In this document: positions 48,208-58,977 of the stretch, one piece after another
Position numbering within the stretch: the stretch's first letter is position 1
Layout of the letters: the number at the start of each line of letters is the position of its first letter
Assembly (NCBI GenBank): GCA_036250225.1
Contig: JAPZLL010000060.1
Location: 107,072-171,071, forward strand
DNA from: Cercophora sp. LCS_1
Lineage: Eukaryota > Ascomycota > Sordariomycetes > Sordariales > Lasiosphaeriaceae
Direction of reading: 5' to 3'
DNA length: 64,000 bases
Notes under the pieces: generated by a model
Seen by the model: the letters and a program-made list of their open reading frames with translations, nothing else
Told to the model about the DNA's origin: nothing
The model's database searches: none
Program-made: the position numbers and the translations under genes

Positions 48208-51200
48208 ATGGCAAGCCCCTCGCATTATTTAGGGCACACCTCGAATGCAACTGCTGTTTCCTCTGGAGTCGGCAACGCTTGTGCTCTAGCGGGGACAGCG
48301 AAATCTCTCTGGGGCCGGGCATACGACGCCCTCAAAGAAGACGAAAAGCAGTTGGTCAAGGACTACGAGGAATTGTTGCTGAAGGAAGCCCAGAAGCAAG
48401 GTGAGCAACCGTCATCGAGAACAAAGATAGACATCCCACGATTCTGACAGTACTCGAATCATAGGGCACGACCCGAATGGCAATGCTGTTGCTTACAGTC
48501 TCGACGAGGCATCCCGCCAAACCACACTGGACGCGGTGATGAAGCAGGGATTGCAACAGATGGAAGACAACACGAAAACGATCAACATTGCTGGAAAAAC
48601 AGTTGTCCTGAGAGAGAAGGTTGCAGAGGCCGCAAAGTTGGTCTTGTGGGCCAAGAACCTGGTTGCAGAGGCCACAAAGGCCTCGCCAGAAGCCTCCATC
48701 GCCTGGGTAGGCATCTGCCTCTTCCTCCCACTTCTCACCAACCCTTCATCCGCTGCGGATGCAAACAGGGACGGCTTCATGTATGTGACTGCCAGGATGA
48801 ACTATTACGCCGCGCTTGAGCCACTCCTGTGCCAGCTTGGGGCCCCTGGTGCATTGAAAAACGAAGCAGATGGCCACATTGTTGATTTATATCGACACAT
48901 TCTCGAGTTTCAGATTTCCAGTGTCTTGCGTTTCTACTACGGAAGCTTCAAACGCTGGGGCACGGATGTGCTTCAGCGGAGCGATTGGAAGAAGATGCGA
49001 GACAGGATTGAGAAGCGCGATGCGATTGTGAACCAGAACTTGGCTCAGTTGGGCGGCCTTGCGACAACACGGCGTCTTGAATCCATCGTCGCGGCAAGCG
49101 AGGCGCATCACGGCACACTTCAAAGCATCCTGTCGATTTCAATGGAGGCAGTTCAGCTTGCGAAAGACCAGCTAAGCATCGCAACAGACCATCGAGACAT
49201 TTCAATGGCCCAACTGGACATGGCAACAGCTCAACTAGGCATCGCACAGGACAACAGGAGCATCCCAGAGAAGCAACTCGACATGCAGCGAGACGCAGCC
49301 AGGCACAAGCTATCCGAAGAACAGCAGAAATGCCTTCATTTGTTCCGCCTCACGGATGCCAAGAAAGATGCCACGTACGAATGGTACAGAGACCGCGTTG
49401 AGGATCGGCTCGATGGCACTTGTCAGTGGTTCTTGCGACACCAAAACTTCACCAGGTGGCGGGACCAGACCTCTGGCCCATTGCTTGTCTCGGCTGATCC
49501 TGGATGCGGAAAGTCGGTCTTGGCCAAGTATCTTGTCACCAAAGTTCTCCCACAGCAGCCGGGAGTAACCGTCTGCTACTTCTTCTTCAAGGATGGAGAC
49601 CAGAACACAATGCGACAGGCCCTGTGCGCTTTGCTTCACCAACTCTTTTGTGCGAAGCTGGGCCTAATCCAACACGCGATGACACACTTCAAGAACAACG
49701 GCTCCGCTCTGGCCAGTTCTAACGCTTTGCTCTGGGACATCTTTGAGAACGCTGTCAGAGATCCCGACGCCGGGCCCGTGACCATGGTCATCGATGCTCT
49801 GGACGAGTGCGACGGATCCGAGCTCGAGAGTCTGACCGCCAAAGTGACTGAACAGTTTTGCCGAAGGGCCGGGGCCTTTGACAACTTGAAGTACTTATTG
49901 ACAAGTCGCCCATACGATCAAGTCATCTCCAGCTTGCGGGACCTTTCCGACGAATTCCCGCACGTCCGAATCCCAGGCGAGGAAGAGTCAGACACAATCA
50001 GCGAAGAAGTCAACGCCGTCGTCAAGCACCGAGTCAACCGAATGCACCTCCCATCAAAAGTTAAAGCCCGCCTAGAGGATCGGTTGCTCGAGATCCCCCA
50101 TCGGACGTATCTCTGGGTATATCTGATTTTCGACCATCTGAAGCGAGCAAGCTTCAAGAAAACCGAGAAGGGGATCGAAACCGCCATTGCAACCCTGCCA
50201 AGAAACGTCAATGAGGCGTATGAGCAGATTCTCCAAAGATCGACCGAACCAGATCTTTCTCGGAAGGCCTTATCAATCATATTGGCTGCCAATGGGCCCT
50301 TGACACTCAGCGAGATGAACAATGCAGTGAACGTCGACCACGAGACGGTTTCCTTTGAAGACCTAGACCTCGAAGAAGAAGACGACTTTTGCAACACCCT
50401 CCGGTCATGGTGTGGCCTATTCATCTCAGTTCATCACGGCAAGGTTTATTTTCTTCACCAGACGGCTCGCGAGTTTCTTCTAGCGGACTCAACGCCCAAC
50501 CCAGAATCAAACATGGCAACAGGCCCAACACGAAGCCTATCATCAGCCCCGACAGAGTCTAACACAGTCTCCCAAAAGCACTCTTGGTATCGTTCAATCA
50601 CGCACCAAGACGCCCACAGGGTTCTAGCAACCGCGTGTGTTTCCTATCTGCACATTCTCAACGAAGATGATGCCGGCGGCCTTTTCAAAAACCATGATCA
50701 CGATAAACAGAACGACGCCCAAAAAGCTTACCTCGAAAGCCATCCCTTCCTTTGGTATTCATCCAGAAACTGGCCTGATCACTTCCGAGGGGCCCACTTC
50801 AAAATCGATGCCGCTATCACGCCTTTCACTCTGACGATTTGCGACCCAAAGTTGCAGATCTTTCCAAAGTGGTGGGGACTCTACGCGGAGAAGCAATATG
50901 CCCCACCTGGGAAACCTAGCGATCTTATCATCGCATCCTATCTGGGGCATGACAACATTGCACAAGTGTTACTCGCACGGGGTGCCGAGCTAGAAGCAAA
51001 AGATGATAAATATGGCCGAACACCACTTTCTTGTGCTTCAGGACGGGGCCATGAGGCTGTTGTGAAACAGTTGCTTGAGCATGGGGCCAATGTGGAAGCA
51101 GAGGATGAAGATGGCCAAACACCACTTTGTTGGGCTTCAACTTCCGGCCATGAGGCTGTTGTGAAACGGTTGCTCGGACATGGGGCCAATGTGGAAGCAG

Positions 51201-52495
51201 AGGACGAAAATGGCCAGACACCACTTTCTTGGGCTTCAGAAGGTGGCCACGAGGCTGTTGTGGAACAGTTGCTCGCTCATGGGGCCAATGTGGGAGTAGG
51301 GGATGGAAATGGCCGGACACCACTTTCTCGGGCTTCAGAACGGGGTTATGAGGCTGTTGTAAAACAGTTGCTCGCTCATAAGGCCAGTGTGGATATAAAG
51401 GATATAAAAGGCCGGACACCACTTTGCCATGCCTCGGGGAACGGCTATGAGGTTGTTGTAGAACAGTTGCTCGCACAGGGTGCCGAGCTGGAAGCAAGGG
51501 ATAATATTTCGGGCCAAACGCCACTTCTTTGGGCTTCAGAACGGGGTCATGAGACTGTTGTAAAACGGTTGCTCGAGCATGGGGCCAATGTGGATGCAGA
51601 GAATAAGAGGGGCCAGACACCCCTTTCTCGGGCTTCAGAACGGGGCTATGAGGCTGTTGTGAAACGGTTGCTCGAGCATGGGGCCAATGTGGAAGCGAAA
51701 GATGATATATATGGCCGGACACCACTTTCTTGGGCTTTAGAACGGGGCCATGAGGCTGTTGTGAAACAGTTGCTTGAGCATGGGGCCAATGTGGATGCAG
51801 AGGATACAAATGGCCGAACACCACTTTCTTGGGCTTCAGGACGGGGCCGTGAGGCTGTTGTGAAACAGTTGCTCGCTCATGGGGCCGATGTGGAAGCAAA
51901 AGATAATGGATCTGGCAAGACACCACTTTCTTGGGCCTCAGAACGGGGTTATGAGGCTTTTGTGCAGCTGTTGCTCAAGTATGGGGCGAATAGCGACTCG
52001 GTAAACTTTGAGGGTCGAACGCCGCTACTTGCCCTTGCTCAGGAAGAGGAGGATTTGTGGAATCAAGATAGTCGGGAGAACCGTGAGCGAGTGGTGGGAC
52101 AGTTACTCGAATATGGTGCTCACGTCAACCTAAAAGACAATGAGGGCCGGACACCACTTTCGTGGGCGACCGAGAGAGGCAAAGAGGTTATTGTGCAGCT
52201 GTTGCTCAAGCATGGGGCCAATATTAACTCTGTGGACTCCAAGGGCCGAACTCCACTCCTTTTTCTTGCTCAGATGGAGGAGAGGGCGTGGAATCAAGAT
52301 AGTCGGGAGAACCGTCAGCGAGTGGTGGGACAGTTACTCGAACATGGTGCTGATGTCAACCTAAAAGACAATGAGGGCCGAACGCCACTTTCCTGGGCGA
52401 TTGAGAGAGGCAAGGAGGCTATTGTGCAGCTGTTGTTGGCGCATGGCGCAAACCGACAAGAATTGGCTGCGGTTGAGAGGGTTGACATGATTTGA
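48208..52495 (+). CDS. Fungal NLR: N-terminal NACHT-associated domain, NACHT NTPase, about 14 ankyrin repeats
   Basis: Two exons, 48208..48400 and 48465..52495, giving 1407 residues. The N-terminal ~300 residues match the helical domain that precedes NACHT in many fungal NLRs (SLWGRAYDALKEDEKQLVKD; ALEPLLCQLGAPGALKNEAD). A pentad-like stretch follows (LSIATDHRDISMAQLDMATA). NACHT motifs are intact: Walker A SADPGCGKSVLAKYL (about 411), Walker B VIDALDECDG (about 505) and the sensor LLTSRPYDQV. A winged-helix-like part ends in KVYFLHQTAREFLLAD. Ankyrin repeats run from about residue 889 to 1399, and are far more alike each other than usual. Fungal NLRs of this design are linked to non-self recognition and heterokaryon incompatibility; the ligand and effector output here are unknown. 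The long - strand frame opposite the repeats is a shadow. Confidence 0.93.
50940..51960 (+). repeat. Tandem 99-bp ankyrin-encoding repeats of high identity
   Basis: About ten units, period 99 bp (33 residues), or 102 bp where an extra residue is present. Examples of the conserved block begin at 51,051, 51,150 and 51,249. The unit consensus is GHEAVVKQLLEHGANVEAED followed by .NGQTPLSWASERG. Variation concentrates in the loop after GANV (EAED, GVGD, DIKD, DAEN, EAKD) and in the residues before GHE/GYE. Confidence 0.9.
51961..52422 (+). repeat. Two 231-bp super-repeats, each two ankyrin units with an insert
   Basis: 51,961-52,191 and 52,192-52,422 are near-identical copies of 77 codons. Each contains the insertion WNQDSRENR(E/Q)RVVGQLLE and the unit VNLKDNEGRTPLSWA. 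A partial third copy starts at 52,423. They form the distal end of the ankyrin domain. Confidence 0.9.
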
Positions 52496-53611
52496 GCGAT
52501 TTGGCGGTGAACAAATTGGCGGACCGAACTGGGGGTTCCCCTGCAATGAAGATACCTGTGCCTTGTCGATACCGATATATGCTTCCTAACCCATTTCGAT
52601 TTTAGACTTACCACTCACTATATATGTACAAGTGTCCCTTTGATCCTTTTATCTATGCCTGTTAAAATGATCGTTCATTTTATAGTTGTCAGGGGTTTAG
52701 TATGAGACTGGAAGACATGAACTGGTGGACGTTGTGTATTGAGAGGTTGAATCATGGGTTTAATTCAGCTCAGGTTGGCTCCGAGGGCAATTATCGGCGA
52801 ATATCTCGGTCTCAAACCTTGAAGTGGATGACTGCGAAGAGGGCTTACGGCCTTGGCACGGGACGGCGGCGCGGGAGAGCGACGCGCGGCGACGGGTCCT
52901 TTGCTGACCTCGGTCCCGATGCTCATCAGCCGAGGAATGAGCATGAAGATTGATAATCGCTCGCTGGCAATTGGTGCTCGCTAAGAGTCGGATGTCCGTG
53001 GCTGGGGAACGAGGGGGAGACACACTTTAGCCTGGAGCTGTCGATCCACGGCGAGAGTCAAGCTTTGATAAACGGAGCTATATGATGGCCAATATTAATA
53101 ACGACTCCTCCACACCCGACGCCCCGCCTCTCGGGATTTTGAAGGGGAGAAGGAGGTTGTGTTCCTTGCATGAGCGAGAGCCGGAGCCGCACGTCCGTCC
53201 CCGATTGGCTGTTTTGCACTTCATTGCGGCGTGGGAGATGTTTGGACTTGGAGGCAGAGATCTTCCATTGATGGCGGGATCGGGTGTCAATCTTACCAGA
53301 GGCCAGTTATCCCCACTGACCGGGGTTACAACGGACAATTCCAGCCAAACATGCTTCAATTAAAAGACATGACCAAGAAGCGAGCGCTTTCAGCCGTGCC
53401 CTTTACCGAAATAGTAGCAGTGATGTCGAGAAGATGGAGACATACAGCCGGGATCCGATAGACCCCGGATAATCATGGCTCATCTGGACCGTCATGGACC
53501 GCTTCACTTGTTTATATACCGTAGCGCCCGCGGTCTTGGTGCCTGCACCGCTGTCTAGTCTGTCTGTCTGTCAGTCCACCGTCTCCTCCTCGCTCCACAC
53601 ATTCCGACACC
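52496..53611. promoter_or_regulatory. Intergenic region and promoter of the AA8-like gene
   Basis: A TATA-like TTTATATA lies at 53,511-53,518, about 100 bp upstream of the start at 53,612, followed by TCTGTCTGTCTGTC (53,560-53,573). Sequence at 52,600-52,690 is AT-rich. No supported gene. Confidence 0.5.
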
Positions 53612-54309
53612 ATGGGTCTCCTCACGATTGCGGCCACCGCCTTGGCTCTGGGCAACGTCGCCCTCGGTTCGCCCATCGAGAACCGGGCCGTGGCAGCCAA
53701 GGTGTGCGATGCCGTCACCACGATCTGCTACTCGGAGTGGGTCAGCCCCGAGAAGATTGCCTACCGTCTCGCCATCCCCGACACGGCCACAGCTGGCAAC
53801 TTTGACGTGCTCCTCCAGATTGTCGCTCCCAAGGCCGTTGGCTGGGCTGGTCTCGCATGGGGCGGTGTCATGACCAATAACCCACTGCTCGTGGCTTGGC
53901 CCAACGGTGCCAATGCTGCCGTGGCGACTAGTCGTCGTGCGAGGTATGTCCTTCCCAAATAAAGGGAGAAGAGACAAAGACTAACGAACTCAGCTCCCGC
54001 ACATACCCCGCCGTCGCGACCGACGTCACTTACACCGTCCTCCCCGGCTCCGGTGCCAATGCCACCCACTGGACCCTCAACGCACTCGCCAAGGGCGCCA
54101 GCTCGTTCGGCACCACCAAGCTCGACCCCGCGAGCACCTCTGTCAGCTTTGCCTACGCCCAGGCTGCCGGTGCTCCTTCGACCCCGGCTGATCCCGCCAG
54201 CCGCTTTGCCATCCACCAGAGCCGTGGCAAGTTCACCCACGACTTGGCCGCTGCCAAGATTGCCAACTTTGCTGCTGCTGTCGAGAAGCTGTCCAAGCCC
54301 GCTGCTTAG
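53612..54309 (+). CDS. Secreted standalone AA8-type cytochrome b domain (cellobiose-dehydrogenase cytochrome-like)
   Basis: Two exons, 53612..53943 and 53994..54309 (50-bp intron with CTAAC branch site), 215 residues. A signal peptide (MGLLTIAATALALGNVALGS) precedes the domain. VCDAVTTICYSEWVSPEKIA and GWAGLAWGGVMTNNPLLVAW match the start and heme-pocket region of the CDH cytochrome domain. Met87 is a candidate axial heme ligand, and His185 in FAIHQS the candidate second; CDH uses a Met/His pair. No flavin dehydrogenase, CBM1 or GPI segment follows, so this is a cytochrome alone. In CDH this domain passes electrons to LPMOs, and an LPMO-like gene lies 0.83 kb downstream on the same strand. 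Function as an electron shuttle is inference. Confidence 0.82.
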
Positions 54310-55138
54310 TCTGGGATAGAGGTAGCTAGACAAAACGTGTAAATACGGGGAGAATATATGAGAGTTTATGCATGCGTTTTGCAAAGTTTGGTTTTGGTGC
54401 TTGAAATTTGTGGTGAAACTGAAGCCATACTGAACTCAAAACTTTGAGGGTCTAAGTTCGTATTTCCCAACTTTGTTGAAATGAGACTTGACGCCCTCAC
54501 TCGAGTTTCCAAAGCCATTCACTGAAGTTACCATTGGACTCTCAGCGTTGCATTCGAGCTCAATTCCTCTTGACAAACCTTGTTTCTCAGTTTGAAAAGT
54601 CAATTGAGTCTCCTCGACTTATCACGTCCACGATTCATTATCAAAGCTTCAAAGACGTGGACATCGGCTTTCATGACCAGGCTTTAAGCTTATTCCCAAA
54701 CAGCGTCACACCTAAGCTCCCGACGATATACGAGCTACCCCAGCGAATACCGAGATCGCGATTACCAATGTTTACTTCCCCACAAACTTGTCCATCCCCA
54801 ATTCCAATTCCAGCACACCCACCTTCCGCATTGGATCTCCCCCAATTACCACGGCCGCGGCACCCCTTAATCCATTACCAACTAGGGGTCATCCGAAGCT
54901 TCCGCAATAAACATGGCCATTCAGATATACCACCCCCTATAAATCATCCGTCGTGATTGGCGGACACCCCCTATTAGCCAAAACACCCGCCCGGCGCATG
55001 CCGATTCCGGCCCGCGACGCCACCAACACGCTCACCATCTACATAAAGACGTAACCTCCAATATTGACTCTCGCCATCTGTATCGCAACTACTCTCACCT
55101 TATCCCGTCCGTCGATTCGCGAAAGAAAGGCAAAAAAA
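54310..55138. promoter_or_regulatory. Spacer and promoter of the LPMO-like gene
   Basis: A TATA-like CTATAAAT lies at 54,938-54,945, about 195 bp upstream of the ATG. The middle (54,500-54,900) is C-rich and opens a low-complexity frame that I do not regard as a gene. Confidence 0.45.
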
Positions 55139-55852
55139 ATGCATCTCTTCACCCTTCTCACCCTCGCCACAAGCGTCGCCTCCCACGGCCTCGTGACAAA
55201 ACCTGCAACCCGCACCCCCAGCTCCCTCACCGCCGCAGCATGCGGCAACACCCTCGTCACCTTTTACAAAGCCGACAACACGTCCTACCCGGAAGCCCTC
55301 CTGCGCGCCAACCCCCGCGGTCTGACAGACGGCTACGACCCCGCGAAGTGCAACCTCTACCTGTGCAAGGGTTTCCAGTTTGGCGACAACAAGGAAAACG
55401 TCAAGGCGTACAAGCCCGGTGACGTGGTGGACTTGGAGGTGTGGATCCGGATTGCGCATCGGGGGTATGCGAATGTGAGCGTTGTTGATACGGGATCCAA
55501 CAAGGTGATTGGCGAGCCGTTGAAGGTTTGGGGCGATGGCTATGCTGCTAGCACGAGCCCGCCGAGTGATCAGGTCAAGTTTAGTGTCAAGGTGCCCGAG
55601 TTGGGTGGGAAGTGCACTACTGCTGGGGAGTGTGTAAGTTTTTTTCTCTTTCTCTCTCTTTCTCTCTCTTCCGGCAGATCTGGCCACCTAGGAGAGGTGG
55701 TTGAGGTTGAAAAAAGGACATGCTAACGGAAATACTAGGTCATCCAATGGTATTGGTTCGGACAAGGACAGACCTACGAGTCATGCATCGACTTTACGGT
55801 CCCCAAGGCCGAGGCCGGACATAACCACGGCCGAAGGATGAGGAGGTTTTAA
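55139..55852 (+). CDS. Secreted LPMO-like protein (chitin-binding type-4 / LPMO_10-related)
   Basis: Two exons, 55139..55633 and 55739..55852, with a 105-bp intron (GTAAGT, long pyrimidine tract, GCTAAC branch site). The product is 202 residues. A 15-residue signal (MHLFTLLTLATSVAS) leaves His as the predicted mature N-terminus (HGLVTKPATRTP), as a histidine brace requires. Other marks are ACGNTLVTFYKADNTSYPEA, CNLYLCKGFQFGDNKENV, a second candidate copper histidine in IRIAHRGYANVSVVDTGSN and the C-terminal CVIQWYWFGQGQTYESCIDF. The pattern is that of fungal chitin-binding type-4 or LPMO-related proteins. Which CAZy AA family it belongs to, and whether it is an active oxygenase, cannot be settled by eye. 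It ends with a basic tail (GRRMRRF). Confidence 0.72.
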
Positions 55853-55919
55853 ATGGATGACAACCAGGAAAACGGATGCCATTGGAGGGATTGAGCTTGA
55901 TAGAACCAGTGATAGAGTT

Positions 55920-57833
55920 CTAATGGGCAAACCGGAAATCCAACCTCTTGTTCCCCTCGTCCGTCGTCGTCTCCAAATAATGCTGTCTCTGCTCCGCCGT
56001 CATGGCATTCCACTTGGCGTCGCGCTGCTTGTTCCTCCACACATAGTACAGCTTGATCAACCCGTAGAGAACAATGTTCGCCGACACAATGCCCAACAAC
56101 TGCTGGTTACCCCGTTTATACCGCGGCGCGTCATCAGCGCGGTAAATATTGGCCGACACGATACCACCCGTCTGGCAAAACATGTTGTACAGCGCTGCAC
56201 TGACGGTTCTGGACCGGACGGTATTCGAGTTGCGAGAGTTCCAGCCGACTTGGAGGGGATGTGCTGTGCTTGTCAGTCATGTTTTTTTTTTTTTTTAGTC
56301 ACAAAAGGGTAAAAACTCACGAGAAGGCCAGGATAGAAACACAGTCAAGAAGCCCCATGCTGCCCATTTGTTGATCTGCGTGATGTCCTTGAGGTAGAGA
56401 TACAACACGAAGGGAAACATCCACACTTGGGCAAAGCCCGCTGTAAAGGCGAGTTCCTTCCAGATCTCGGCGACGTACGTCAGGATCATCATGGTGACCA
56501 TGTGGAAAAAGACGGTGGGGATGGTCAGCAAGTTGGTTCGGAACGTGTCGAAGCCCAGGCCGCGGAGGGTGAGCGTCAGATACTGGGTGGGCGGCGCAGC
56601 AGGGAGTTGGAAGACGAGACCAAGAAGATACAAGGGCCAGAGGTCGTAGTCGGAGATGCTCTTCCAGAGGAGTTTGGGCGTGATGGGCTGGCGGTTGTGC
56701 ATGTCGCCCTTGCTGGGGTCGTCGCGGATGACACGGTTGATCATGATTTTCTCCTCGCTAAATTAATTCAAGTCAGTTTTTATCTTTTGCGTGAGGACAA
56801 AATAATGACGTACCGCTCGTTGAACCAGCCCTTTTTGCCGCGGAACCAGTGCGATGTCTGCGTGGGCGACGGAGGCATCAGTCCAAAGGCAAGAAGACCA
56901 ATGACCAGAGTCATGAGGCCTTCCAGCATGAAGAGCCACCTCCATCCTGCATGGCCTGCGTGACCACGCAGCTGCAGAATGCCTGCGGCAAAGAAGCCGG
57001 CGAGGATATCGGCGAGGGACATGGCTGTCCAGAAGAAACCAAGTCGGAGGGAGAGCTCGTGGTGCTTGTAAAAGTAGGACAGGTACAAGATGATGTCAGG
57101 GATGAAGCCACCCTGTAGAAGGGCCAACAAAGAGCGAGTAAGAAGAAACGTGGTCCGTCCATTGAGCCAGAATTGACTCATGGAGACGATACTCCAGAGA
57201 GTAATCTGCGCTGGGATCCATCGATCAGGGCCGATCCACTTGCTGACGAGCTGTGAGGGGAGTTCGGCGACGAGAAAACTGAGGCGGAAGACGGTGAAAC
57301 CCATGTTGAAGTCTGTTCTTGTCAGTCTTGTTTTCTTCCAATGGGCCCTATTAACGCTTACCATTCGTCGTCAAGCCCAGGTCCCCAAGCATGTTGTCCG
57401 TCACAGCCTGCGAGATGTTGGCTCGGTCAAGCTCGAGCGCCATAAACATGATGCAAGCAAAGACCATGATGCGGAGGTCAATCTTGCGGATGAGCTTGTA
57501 CTCCTCCTTCCAGCTCCAGCGGAACAAAGGGTCGAACCGGTGGAGATTCTCCCAGTCTGATCGTGGTTGGTACGCCTTGGCTGTCTCCGGGTCGTCGTAG
57601 ACCGAGGGTTGGGTGGCGACGGCATCACCGTCGAAATTGCGAGTCCTCTGCCACCAGAAGCGCTTCTCTTCGTGGGGAGCTGCTAGGGGTGGGACGTCTG
57701 AGATGGACGTCGCCGTCGGATCGGGCGTCTTCTTCTCATCGTCGGAAGATGAACCCGAGAGGACACCAGACCTCGTGGGGTCGGTTCCCTGGCCGGTGGT
57801 CCCAGCGGGAGGGAGGGAGTAAACTGTCGACAT
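55920..57833 (-). CDS. MFS transporter, Dal5/allantoate permease (anion:cation symporter) family
   Basis: Four exons on the - strand: 57362..57833, 56814..57312, 56321..56757 and 55920..56263. Introns are 49-57 bp, and the last carries a long homopolymer. The product is 583 residues. The cytosolic N-terminus is Ser/Pro/Asp-rich, then RKIDLRIMVFACIMFMALEL with DRANISQAVTDNMLGDLGLT, the typical first helix. Then come GWRWLFMLEGLMTLVIGLLA, WFREEK-type loop WFNEREEKIMINRVIRDDPS and VGWNSRNSNTVRSRTVSAAL with GGIVSANIYRADDAPRYKRG, a signature of the Dal5 family. For the last intron I chose acceptor CACAG because it gives PSPHPLQVGWNSRN as in relatives. Substrates in the family are nicotinate, allantoate, biotin-like or other organic anions; the substrate here is unknown. 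It converges on the LPMO-like gene with only 67 bp between stop codons. Confidence 0.9.
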
Positions 57834-58977
57834 GGTTGCTTGCCGTCCAATGAGGTGAACTGTGTGCAGAACCTCGGCAATCATAGATGCTTTTGTATCT
57901 CGCATCTGCGTGATGATCTGGGGTCATATAGTACCTTCGAACCCGGCAACCCGGAACCGACGACGGCGTTATCACCACCCATCGTGGGGATGCCCTCGGT
58001 TATGGTGTCTTATCGCCGTGATATTGGATTTCGAGATGCTAGCGTGGTAGCACGACATGTCTCGACAGCCCCGCTGCAAGGGCTGAAGTGCGTCTCAGTC
58101 GTTGTGGTTGGGTGGCATAATATCGGATCTCAGATGATGCCATGGTACAATACATACATGACCGTATATCCGGTGGGAGCTGTGTCGACATCTGCAGTTG
58201 CAAGCACTCGACAACGCAACTAGGAAAGACCGTGTTCCTTTGCCAGCTCGAGCTCTGACTGCCTGTCGACCGACATGATAGTGGCGTCGTCTCGTGGCGT
58301 TCTTTAAGAATCCTCTCATTGTTTTTTTGGATGGTCTAGACTCAGCCGCTTTGCATCCGTGTGCTTCAAGATGGAGTGTCGCTTGAAAGTTGCCTTCAAA
58401 ACCCCCACGCTTCAAGCGCCCAGGTGGGTGGAAAGCAAGAATCGAGGTCGAGACCGTCAACTATGGGTTTTTGACGTCCGAAAAGGGGCTAGCAGTCCCT
58501 CAAATGTAACGCTGCCCTCGGGAATAGCGTCTGATGCGTCTTGCAAGCCCGGAATGACGACTGCCGAGAGCGGAAGTCGCTCCGTCGCGGGGAGCCTCGT
58601 CGGCTGTCGACAGGCTGTGTTTGTCGTAAAGATGATGCTTGAAAAGCAGACCTGCTGATTGGCCGACGCGGTTGCATCATTGGCGAAACGGCGCGACATT
58701 CGCTGGCGGCACCTTATCTTGCATGTGGGCACATTGGCATGTGTTTCTGTTGCAAGATGACGCAATTATGCAATCACGTCGGCTTTTTAATCAAGATCCA
58801 CAACGCCGTTTTTTCATGGCGAGGGCAGCACCGTTGGTGTTAGAAAAGTATAACGATTGGAGCAGGGAGAGAAAAGAACAATGGCCGCGACGATTATGCT
58901 CTGCTTCATGTCGGCGCAGGTAGACCGGCGCTGTCTGCTGGATGAACTGGAACAGCGTTGACCGAGGTAATGTGGTG
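57834..58977. other. Intergenic region
   Basis: Promoter of the MFS gene at its left side, and the 3' UTR of the 621-residue gene at its right. No supported gene. Confidence 0.5.

Noticed and set aside
50928..51926. 332-codon open frame on the - strand opposite the ankyrin repeats
   Set aside because: It simply mirrors the 99-bp repeats of the NLR; the + strand has a full domain architecture and the - frame is a periodic low-complexity shadow.
48536..52495. NLR beginning at the first ATG of the long exon
   Set aside because: An upstream exon (48,208-48,400) with a GTGAGC...CATAG intron adds the conserved N-terminal motif SLWGRAYDALKEDEKQLV, so the longer model is better.
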